Origin: Anastrepha obliqua
Lineage: Eukaryota; Arthropoda; Insecta; Diptera; Tephritidae
Assembly (NCBI RefSeq): GCF_027943255.1
Contig: NC_072894.1
Location: 57,663,601 to 57,727,600, forward strand
Reading direction: 5' to 3'
DNA length: 64,000 nt
Shown here: piece after piece, positions 55,545 through 64,000 of the stretch
Layout: each line of letters starts with the position of its first letter
Position numbering within the stretch: the first letter of the stretch is position 1
The notes under the pieces: generated by a model
The model's database searches: none
What the model was told of the DNA's origin: nothing
Seen by the model: only the letters and a program-made list of their open reading frames with translations
Program-made: the position numbers and the translations under genes

Positions 55545-56920
55545 TATGTTAGTAATAACTTTTTTTGATAAGTAAACATTTATTTTAAAAGATAATGGTA
55601 ACATTTTTGATCTATAAGAACTACTAAATTCAGAAAACGGTAGTTAATTAAAAAAACAAATAAAACAAACAATTAATAAAAATATTAGAACCTCTTCGAT
55701 CATTTCTTCCTATATTACAGAAATATTTGAGCTTACAAGGTTTTAGGAACTAACTGTAAATTTTAGAAATTAACTTCAAAATTCAATAACTAAGAAATTA
55801 AGTACATACTCACATATTTTATAGACGTAGAAGCATGCATTTCCTTACTATTATTTCGCATATGTCTTTGACCTTGATTTACAGTGAAAATAACTTCTCC
55901 CATTTCATAATCCAATATTAAAAAAATGAATATCTTCATAACACGAGTACATACATTTAGCAAAGCCCGTAGAAGAGTGAAATATAACCGATTAACAGGC
56001 ATTTAATGGAAGAAGAGAGTGCAGAAATAATGGAAGTATATACAACTCTCAAAACCTTTTGGCAATTATGTTATATTGTATTATCACACTTCCATACATA
56101 TATACGTACATGCCCTCATAACATAAGCCGACACATTGAGGGATGGAGCACACGCAGGCGAAATATGAACGGGTGTGTATGTATATTTACATGTTTTCAA
56201 TAATTAATAGGAATGTACATTGCAACATATCTACAAATCATATAAAAATAACCTATTTGCGTTGAGGAGTAACTTACCGTTCTCTGGATAACGAAGTTGA
56301 GGTCGTCAAATCAGTAGATGGTTGGCTGCCATACTTTGGTGTAATTGCTCATTTTGGTATTTTCGCGGTTTCTCCCATACAAGGTACTCGCCCATATACA
56401 AGTAGTGTGTACATTATGTGCATATGTACATTTGTGGTACTGAGCTGAAGTGTAGCAATTCTCGAGTGTTTGCTTTGCACATTTTTATCTACTCGCTTAT
56501 ACATATCTACACTGGTATGTGCTAGGTCAAGTCCGTCAGTCAGTTAGTCAGCTGTTAGTGGTTGTCAATTTATTTGAGTAGTAAAAAGTCGTGTGAGAAT
56601 GACAATAAGCCGGCAAGTCTGATGACAGACTCAATAAAAGTTCTGGTAATGAGAGAAAGACGAAACAAGTTTAGCACAGTGTCATGTTTTAAGTCATTGG
56701 TGGAACAAATATTGAATGAGTTAAGATTGTGTGTTTGATAATTGAAATGAATGATAGGCAATGAATGTGGGAATTTATGAAGAAAAATACAAATATAAAT
56801 CAAAAGTGTTAGAGCAATAAAATTATGCCTTGTGCCTAGCGTTGTCATGCATGATGTAACCCCAGTGTAAGGGTTTATTGAAAGCAATATCAATCAACCA
56901 TTAGGGCAACAAAAATTTTT
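55545..56920. other. No gene recognised
   Basis: AT-rich noncoding DNA. Nothing assignable on either strand. Confidence 0.45.
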
Positions 56921-56922
56921 AA

Positions 56923-57785
56923 ACCATTTTAATATTCTTCTTAATTGGCGCGATAACCGCTTACGCGATTTTGGCCGAGTTTAACAACGCGCGCCAGTCG
57001 TTTCTTTCTCGTGCTAACCGGCGCCAATTGGACACACCAAGTGAAGCCAAGTCCTTCTCCACCTGATCTTTCCAACGCAGAGGAGGCCTTCCTCTTCCTC
57101 TACTACCACCAGCTGGTACCGCATCGAATACTTCCAGAGCCGGAGCGTTTGTATCCATTCGGACGACATGACCCAGCCAACGTAGCCGCTGGATCTTTAT
57201 TCGCTGCGCTATGTCTATGTCGTCGTAAAGCTCATACAGTTCATCGTTCCATCGTCTGCGATATTCGCCGTTGCCAACGTGCAAAGGTCCATAAATCTTA
57301 CGCAGAATCTTTCTTTCAAACACTCCAAGCGTCGCTTCATCGGATGTTGTCATCGTCCACGCTTCTGCGCCATACGTTAGGACGGGCATGATGAGAGTCT
57401 TGTAGAGTGTTAGTTTTGTTCGTCGAGAGAGGACTTTACTACTCAATTGCCTACTTAGTCCAAAGTAGCACTTGTTGGCAAGAGAGATTCTACGTTGGAT
57501 TTCAAGGCTGATATTGTTATCGGTGTTAATGCTGGTTCCTAAATAAACGAAGTCTTTTACCACCTCGAAATTGTAACTGTCAACAGTGACGTGGGTGCCG
57601 ATACGCGAGTGCACCGACTGTTTGTTTGATGACAGGAGGTACTTCGTTTTGTCCTCGTTCACCACCAGACCCATTCGCTTTGCCTCTTTATCCAGCTTGG
57701 AGAAGGCAGAACTAACAGCGCGGTTATTAAGGCCGATGATGTCAATATCATCGGCATACGCCAGCAATTGTACACCATTTTAATA
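56923..57785 (-). mobile_element. 5'-truncated RTE-like LINE, copy 3, with TSD
   Basis: The insert (56935-57773) keeps an open 268-codon frame on the minus strand from 'MLAYADDIDIIGLNNRAV' (intact catalytic ADD box) through 'YLGTSINTDNN', 'YGAEAWTM', 'KILRKIYGPLHVGNGEY', 'RLRWLGHVVRMD' and 'GRGRPPLRWKDQVEKD' to 'LLNSAKIA'. The duplication accattttaata flanks it (56923-56934 and 57774-57785). It is the best preserved of the three copies and lacks internal stops, but begins only a few residues before the ADD box, so it is not a working reverse transcriptase. Confidence 0.88.
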
Positions 57786-57789
57786 CTTC

Positions 57790-58555
57790 ACCTTTAATTT
57801 GATTAAACCAAATGATCTTGTTCCGAAAATTCTAACGGCTAACAAATAGATGTAAGTTTCTGTCAGCTGCCTTAGAGTTATACATGTATTTCATGTAAAT
57901 ACTGTTTAATAGAAAAATATTACTTGATAGTGTAAACTAAGTGAAATAGAATGATATGTATTTAAGTATTTATAACATTTCAATAAAAAACAAACTTTCA
58001 TTTAAATACATTAATAAATAAATTTATTTCGATTTGTCAATTCATTATTAGAAGATTCAATTATTAAGGCTTGTGATATTAGAATTCTGACACCTTCTTA
58101 CAAAATGTCGCATTTAAGTAGGGCGAAGAAAGTGGAAAAAATTAAATATGCTTTTGGTAAAAATGGTAGCAAAAAAGCATTGCTTTTAAATTAAATTATA
58201 AATAAATATATGGTACAAACAGAAATTGATAGTATGATATTAAAAAAAAACATGGTTCAACTTAATTCCAGAATTATATGTTGTGAAATATTTTTTAAAT
58301 TCAAAACTGTTCGCGAAGTTGCGAAGTTTCGCCAATATGACGCTATTATGTCACCTAAGCATTATGCCTCTAATGAATTATTTCATAGAAGAAGCGTATT
58401 CGCTACAAATTTAGGTGACAAAAGATAAACTTTGAAAATTCTTACAACTTACTTTACCATGCTTTGCTCACGTAAGTTTGGAGTTTTGACTCCCAAGTCA
58501 CGATTATTCTTAAATTCCTACTTATGTGGTACTTATTTAACTTTGTTATTATATC
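57790..58555. other. No gene recognised
   Basis: AT-rich noncoding DNA. The frame at 58210-58428 does not resemble a known protein. Confidence 0.45.
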
Positions 58556-58561
58556 GACGGT

Positions 58562-58830
58562 AGGCGCCATAGTCGAATGTATTGCTGCGTGGTTGACATT
58601 CGGAAGTGTACGGACTCGAAACCCCGGGCACGAAACACCAACTAATAAAGGTCGCCCCTCGAGAGGCAAAAGCCAACCTCCGTGTGTATTTCTCCAATGA
58701 AAAATGTCCTTATAAAAACCATTTGTCGTTCGGAGTCGACTTAAAACTATAAGTCCCTCCAATTGTGGAACAACATCAAGACGCACGCCACAAATAAGAG
58801 GAGGAGCTCGACCAAACACCTAACAGAAGT
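58562..58830 (+). mobile_element. tRNA-derived SINE
   Basis: Full order of segments: box A-like catagtcgaatg, box B-like ggactcgaaacc, 'ggtcgcccctcgagaggc', 'cgttcggagtcgac', 'caacatcaagacgcacgcc', 'gaggaggagctcgaccaa'. No TA-rich tail beyond the last segment. Confidence 0.75.
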
Positions 58831-58839
58831 CTACGTAGT

Positions 58840-59080
58840 AATTATTTATTTTAATTTTTTTAATAAGTACTTCAGCAACCTATATTTAAAAGATATTGGG
58901 TTTAGATTGTCAAAATGTCTAACTTTTGGGCGCATTGTCCCAAAAATATGTTCTATGATATTCTGATCTGAGCGGTATGGCAGGATGTATTCCACATCGT
59001 TTTGTACACCTTTTTGAAAACGAAGTGTTCTTCCAACAAATTTCACTTTTCCTCGACTTTTGCTCAAAATTTCCAGAGTC
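58840..59080 (-). pseudogene. P-element-like transposase C-terminal fragment
   Basis: The minus strand reads 'YRSDQNIIEHIFGTMRPKV' and 'NLNPISFKYRLLKYLL'. The pattern D-x2-x-E-x2-F-x-x-x-R followed by a proline and a run ending in F-x-Y-x-L resembles the last catalytic box and tail of P-element/THAP9-type transposases ('D-LENFFS-IR---G----PT-LQF'). No other domain is present. Homology is plausible but short. Confidence 0.5.
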
Positions 59081-59162
59081 TTGTGTGTTTAAAATGTTTT
59101 GCTTCGAAAAGTACGTCGCCAGCAGAAACTCTTAAAATAAATTGTGAAGGTATACCTGTATA

Positions 59163-59485
59163 TCGCCCGCCGTAGTTGAATGCGTTGCTGCGTGACTACC
59201 ATTCGAAATTCAGAGAGAACGCTTGGTGAAACACTTATATGAAGAAAAAGTTGTTTTTTTCTAATAGCGGTCGCCCCTCGGCAGACAATGACAAACCCCC
59301 GAGTGTAGTTCTGTCATGAAAAAACTCCTCATAAAAAATATCTGCCGTTCGGAGTCAGCTTGTAATTGTAGGTCCCTCCAGTTATGGAACAACATCAAGA
59401 CGCATACCACAAATAGGAGGAGGAGCTCGGCCAAACACCCAGAAAGGGACTACGCGCCAAGTATATGTATATATATATATGTATA
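59163..59485 (+). mobile_element. tRNA-derived SINE, nearly complete
   Basis: The most complete copy in its 3' part: a recognisable head (gccgtagttgaatgcg), 'gcggtcgcccctcggcag', 'ctgccgttcggagtcagc', 'ggaacaacatcaagacgc', 'aggaggaggagctcggcc', 'actacgcgccaagtatatg' and a TA-repeat tail. Box B is shortened (cgcttggtgaa). It serves as my reference for the family. Confidence 0.8.
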
Positions 59486-59514
59486 TTAAGAGAACCTTAT
59501 CCTTAATTTTCAAT

Positions 59515-59775
59515 TGTCCATCAAAGTGGTTAAAGTTTAAACGTGGTTCTAAAAGCGTTGAAGATGAGCCACATAGTGGACGGCCAAAAAGTGCAACAAC
59601 ACAGAAATCATTGAAGGACCATTGATCTAAATTTTACTAAGCATGAAACTGTGCATTCCACAGGTATCTCACATGAACGACTAGAATTAGAATTTCAATA
59701 GCGTTTAGAATTTCAATAGCGCATGCAAAAGCTGTTTGGAAGGTTAGTGCCGCACCCAGAAATTCATTATGGAGA
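59515..59775 (+). mobile_element. Mariner transposase N-terminal relic
   Basis: 'FKRGSKSVEDEPHSGRPKSA' is the linker after the first helix-turn-helix of a mariner transposase. After frame changes 'MQKLFGRLVPH' near 59720 matches the following 'RKLSARWVPH' box. No ends or catalytic boxes found. Confidence 0.6.
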
Positions 59776-59994
59776 TGATGCGATATAAAATAATTGGACT
59801 ATGAATAAGTGTATTGAAGTTGAGAGAGTTTCATATATTAAAAATACCAGTCTAACGGTTAGACGCGATAGAAGTGAAACCTTCCGTAAAACAAACTGAG
59901 AGAGAATGAGACGAAAGCAGCATTAGGAGCGGGATAATTATAGGTTCATTATAATATTGCTATAAAGTTCATATTTTATTTTCTTCATTTTATT

Positions 59995-60402
59995 ATTATT
60001 CGTCCTGAATGTTTTCAATTTCAACAAATGATACGAGTGGCTTATGATAGCTAAAATATGATACAAATGCTTTGGTTTCGATGTTGTCAACATATCTTTG
60101 AAATACCGCGTCAATTGTTGTTCTTGATCGTGTTGTCGATTCAGTTCGATTGTTACAAATTTTTAAATTGTATAATATGTTGTATTGAGAAAATCAATTA
60201 AAGGAACCGCTGTGCCCAATGCAAAATTTACGTTAAAATCGCCACTTAAAATCATTGGAACTTTATCGTAATCTTTTCTAAGTATCCGCGATACTTCTGG
60301 TGTATACTTTATTAAATTTTCGTGAATGAATTCCGTGATGCTATTTATTGATTTTTTTTTCTGTCGATATTCACGACACTTTTCTGCATTATTTTTCGGC
60401 AT
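59995..60402 (-). pseudogene. Helitron/Helentron-type endonuclease remnant
   Basis: The minus-strand ATG at 60402 opens 'MPKNNAEKCREYRQKKK', a start often seen in Helitron-type proteins. It is joined to 'FIHENLIKYTPEVSRIL' and 'VPMILSGDFNVNFALG', the GDFN box of an endonuclease/exonuclease/phosphatase domain. After a stop, frames to 59995 still read 'TTIDAVFQRYVDN' and 'VSYFSYHKPLVS', the end of that domain. Such an endonuclease C-terminus is known from Helentrons. The replication and helicase domains are missing, so it is an internally deleted copy. Confidence 0.6.
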
Positions 60403-60475
60403 AATTGCGGTAAATATTTAAAAATGAAAATATTTACGAATATAAAAATACACACGCGGTTGCTATTATGAGCGT

Positions 60476-60590
60476 CCCCAGCAAAACCTGCGTGACCGAA
60501 ACTCTAACACAATTACATTTTTTTGAATGTTACAAACACATATGCACGCAGGTTTTGCTGGGGCGTGACCGAAACTCTAACACAATTACA
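60476..60590. repeat. Combined inverted and direct repeat
   Basis: ccccagcaaaacctgcgtg (60476-60494) is exactly inverted at 60545-60563. The 28 bases from gcgtgaccgaaactc at 60490 repeat directly at 60563-60590. It lies just upstream of the Helentron-type start codon on the minus strand and may be part of that element's 5' end. Confidence 0.85.
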
Positions 60591-60721
60591 CATATGCACT
60601 CGTATTTGTTTGAAAATCGACTTTTGTTTTTGGTTCTCCGTCACCTTTGGAAAATGTGTAAACAGTAAGCAAACTTTATTCATATACTTTTCCTCATTTT
60701 TGCATCAGTAAAATTAAACAA

Positions 60722-60908
60722 ACGCCGTAACCGAATGGGTTGGTGCGTGACTACTATTCAGAATTCACAGAGAGAACGTCAGTTCGAATCTCGGTGAAAA
60801 CACCAAAATTAAGGAAAACTATTTTTCTAATAGCGCTCACCAATCAGCAGGCAATGGCAAAACACCGAGTGTATTTTTGCCATGAAAAAAAGCTCCTCAT
60901 AAACATAT
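60722..60908 (+). mobile_element. tRNA-derived SINE, 3'-truncated
   Basis: Good box A (gccgtaaccgaatgggttgg) and box B (agttcgaatctc), then 'caggcaatggcaaaacac' and 'ccatgaaaaaaagctcctc'. It ends where the next tRNA-like repeat begins. Confidence 0.78.
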
Positions 60909-60924
60909 CATAAAATAAAATAAA

Positions 60925-61016
60925 ATAACTGTATAAAAAAATTTTTTTTTCTTGTGATTCGAACCAAGGATTTAGGATCGGAAGCTCACATTGCTAGCCG
61001 CTCGGCTATCGCGCCA
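60925..61016 (-). repeat. tRNA-like sequence (other SINE or tRNA pseudogene)
   Basis: The minus strand reads ggcgcgatagccgagcgg (box A region), an anticodon-like stem region, then 'ccttggttcgaatcacaag' (box B) and an A run. The acceptor 3' half that should pair with ggcgcga is absent, so it is not a functional tRNA gene. The A run suggests a tRNA-derived SINE of another family. Confidence 0.55.
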
Positions 61017-61029
61017 TGCTGTCGGCGCT

Positions 61030-62380
61030 GGCCTAAAAGTTATTTAGTTCGTCGCTACGTTTATATCAACATATAATATAACGCTTCGTAGCCAAGAGTG
61101 TCGCTTTTTCCGTTTCACTTTTTCTCAAATCACTCCCAACGATTCTAAAGAAATTTTCACTTCAAAATATTTTCATGTTTTGTCGAGGTTGAATGTTCAA
61201 AAAGGGCCAATAGAGATTGTATATCGTACAGAGGACCGAAAATTTCAGTGCAAGCAGAGTAGATTAAGATGACGGCGAAAAACTCATTACCAAAGTAGCA
61301 ACTAAGTAACATTCTGATATGATGATCCGCTGAAAAATGTGTTAAAATCAACCTACGAATTTGATAAAATTGAGAAGATTGTAAAAACACAACTGCAACA
61401 TTCCCAGAATGGCCCTCTACTTGTTGAATCATGATGGATAACTACACGGCATGCATTCAGCTGATTCTTGTTCATTTCTATCTCTTCAATTTTTATAGGC
61501 ATTATTGTGAGTTATGGCCAGCCTTCTGGCATGGGTTCGACGACATGCCTGGGTTCTTCAATGGATCTAATGCTCTCCAAAAATGATATTTGGGGTGAGT
61601 TTGGCAATCCTGATACCTAACGTCATGCACCATCTATGGCAATTGGACCCGCTTGAGCGGTTATAGCGGTAAAAAGCATAAGAAGTGTTTGTTTCAATCG
61701 AGGTATTCACACAAGTTTTCTTTATTTTAGTTGGTATTTGGTTATTTTCTTGTTCACTAAAATCAAAATAAAGGATTAGCTGAATGTCAAATAATATTTC
61801 ACTAATATAGAATTTAGGCGCACAGCTTATGGAGTAATCACTTCTTAAAAATAATCGATTTTATATTCTAGCAAATCAACTGCCAAAAATTTGAAAAGTA
61901 AGTTATTAGAGCTATCTTTCGCAGTTACTTGTGCTACTGTGAGCGAGATTTTTTTGTTCAATTTACTACCAACTAATTAACTAATAAACATTTATGGAAA
62001 GCAGCAAATATATGACCAGAATACTATGTGCTAAATATTTATTATAAAACACATATATGGTTAGTACAAATACAAGCACGCTCAAGTACAGCGAGCCAAG
62101 TTGCCCATTTCCAGTAGAGAGTAACTAAGCAGCGAGTTCTCTATTAATACGCCCAATTATTTAAAAGTTATTAGCAGTCATCAATTTTTTAGCATGTTTT
62201 ATTCAACTACAAAACACTGTGCTCTGGCATGCCTTAACCACATTTTTATAAACGACATGCAAATGGTTATTGCCGTTGAGAGAAATAGCTCATGCGATGT
62301 GCAAGCATGCAACACAGAGAGCCCAAAATAAGCAATCCGCCAATGATGATGATGAAATGAGCGGCAGCTCAGAGCACAGC
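61030..62380. other. No gene recognised
   Basis: A 91-codon frame on the minus strand (61157-61432) is open but unassigned. Otherwise AT-rich noncoding DNA. Confidence 0.4.
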
Positions 62381-62384
62381 AGTG

Positions 62385-62435
62385 CATATTTAAATATGGA
62401 AAGATCCATTTGTGTGAGCCAGTCGGTCAGTCTGG
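62385..62435 (+). promoter_or_regulatory. Possible TATA plus initiator promoter
   Basis: tatttaaata is followed about 30-40 bases later by ccagtcggtcagtctgg, which contains TCAGT-type initiator words. The spacing is right for an insect core promoter. No gene is visible downstream, so this is only a candidate. Confidence 0.25.
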
Positions 62436-62439
62436 CGTA

Positions 62440-64000
62440 CAAACGAAGTCAGCTGCTATGAAGTTAGTATGCTTGCTTATGCTTGCCACTGTTGACTCTG
62501 TCACTTTGAGAGACCACAATAACCCGGCCAAACGAAACAAGCCAGCTACTACTTCTCAGACTTTACAAGCAGACGTTTATGCGAGCAAATGAGTACGCGA
62601 TTCTATCTGCCGGTCTGTCGAAGTGAGTGTGGCAATATTTATGTATAGAGTGTATATAGTAGATATTTGTTTTTCGTTTAAACTTTAAAACGTGCTGCTA
62701 AAATCTATAGTAAATCATTGATGTGAGAAACGTGTAAGCGGCAACAAGTTCAAGTTTCGCGGCGCTATATATGTACATATCTACTGATACATAAATACAT
62801 ATTATATATACACATATACATAAATATATTAGTGCGACACGAATACTCCTGGAATACAATTCGGTACAACGTGAGTACAAAACGCGAATGTTACAATTTA
62901 CCCTAAAGAATGTGCATTGGGCAAATCGAGTCGAGTCGAGACTATAAAATGGTTTGCGTGAAATCGCAACGATATTTCGATATTTGAACTTACATATTGG
63001 TTCTCGATTAGTTTTGTGGCAATTTGATGACAGTGTAGAAGGAATGAATATGTGATTGTGAAATTTTTTCGTTAAATATTTAAGAACTTACGTGTATTAT
63101 ATATGTACATACGTACATACATACATACACAAGAGTACATACGTATATAACTTTGGTTGGTTTTTTATGAAGTAAAGCGATAAGCTCGACAAAGCGGCGT
63201 CTGTGTTGAATGAATTTCATTTGTTTTTCCAGGGCGGCACATTAGCGAAATTCGATATGCCAACGACGCGGTTGTGCGGTACAAAATGAGTGAAGTGATT
63301 AGAAGGCTTAGCTGTGCAAGAGATAGTCTAAAAGAGTGAAGAGTGACTAAGTGGCACAGCAGTGGATGTTTACACCTTTTGTGAAAGGTGCTTAGTTTTT
63401 TGAGTGAATAGTTTTTCCGACAATTGGAAAAGCAGACTGAGTGTAAAAAGTGAGTAGTAGGGCGAAGAAAAAAAGACAAAAAGAGTGTCCAACTTATAGC
63501 GAATGACCTACTGGTTGTGCTGTATGCGAGTAATATTTATGTTTTTTCTAACACAGTTTGTTTGCTTGTTTTGTTTAGCTGCCTATTCTACGCTTCAAAG
63601 CAGTATAACTAATTAACGGCTAACAAAGTTTAATTACACCAAAAGATTATTTCAAATGGAAAGTTATCTTGCAGTTTAATTAGGTAAATTTTTATATAAA
63701 CATATTTTGAAAAATATTTTCTTCCATTAATTAACTTAATTTGATATTAAATTGTTCCATATTTTTTCTACACATTTTTAAATGATTACTATTTTAAGCA
63801 TAGCACCAAAAAATTACAAGGTATTTATCTCATTGACTTATTGACTGTTATTGATGCCATTCTTATGATCAACAACCAACATCATTCTTTTGGGAAACTC
63901 AAATTTATTCTCAATTTATCAACCCCCTGACTCTCCATAAGTAGGTTGCCCTTGAAAGAGTAATCAAGCGAACGACAGGAATTTTTAAACTGAGGTGCGA
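62440..64000. other. No gene recognised
   Basis: Mixed-composition DNA with TA/GTA microsatellites (62770-62830, 63095-63145). It could be untranslated leader or intron of a host gene beyond the window, but nothing in the sequence proves it. Confidence 0.35.

Noticed and set aside
57011..57391. 126-codon plus-strand ORF
   Set aside because: Shadow of the minus-strand LINE copy 3 coding sequence.
60925..61016. Functional tRNA gene
   Set aside because: The 3' acceptor half does not pair with the 5' half and an A run follows, so it is a tRNA-derived repeat or pseudogene.
61157..61432. 91-codon minus-strand ORF
   Set aside because: No recognisable domain and isolated; left as unassigned.

Overview
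The window looks like gene-poor, AT-rich nuclear DNA from a higher fly. A tephritid-like fruit fly is my best guess, from the density of one tRNA-derived SINE family and the mix of DD34D, DD37D and DD41D mariner-type elements; this is inference, with no species marker seen. I found no convincing host protein-coding gene, rRNA or ordinary tRNA gene. Almost everything recognisable is mobile DNA of very different ages.

Layout. 0-12 kb: fragments of several LINE families and SINE copies, including a LINE tail nested in another LINE (9.3-10.3 kb). 12.9-17.6 kb: a dead mariner, a SINE with inverted head and tail, a pogo/Tigger miniature, an intact DD41D mariner-like element (15778-17094) and a deleted relative beside it. 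19.8-23.3 kb: a 2.1 kb element with terminal inverted repeats inside an older microsatellite-bearing repeat, a mariner tail and a perfect 63-bp inverted repeat. 24-28.7 kb: a broken piggyBac transposase and a 580-bp piggyBac miniature. 30.7-38.8 kb: a 6075-bp Ty3/Gypsy retrotransposon with LTRs that read as identical, sitting inside an old deleted piggyBac. 39-41.5 kb: a LINE with a 2A-like NPGP motif and zinc-finger start, itself split by a LINE insertion with a target-site duplication. 42.6-46.5 kb: a deleted maT element, SINEs and LINE 3' ends with CCTAA tails. 47.2-55.5 kb: a tandem-unit repeat, a DD37D relic, a minisatellite, a jockey-like LINE and a DD34D mariner. 56.9-61 kb: a third copy of the truncated LINE, SINEs, a P-like transposase tail, a mariner head and a Helitron/Helentron-type endonuclease remnant. 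61-64 kb: no recognised genes; a possible promoter.

How the parts work together. Only two elements look able to act on sequence alone: the Gypsy element (Gag, a -1 frameshifted Pol, matching LTRs, 4-bp target duplication) and the DD41D mariner-like element (intact transposase, perfect 28-bp ends, TA duplication). The rest are truncated, frameshifted or internally deleted. Nesting gives a relative order: piggyBac before Gypsy; the 2A LINE before the short RTE-like LINE; the jockey-like LINE before the RTE-like tail. Three independent insertions of one LINE family are cut at almost the same 5' position, which hints at a defined short mobile derivative.
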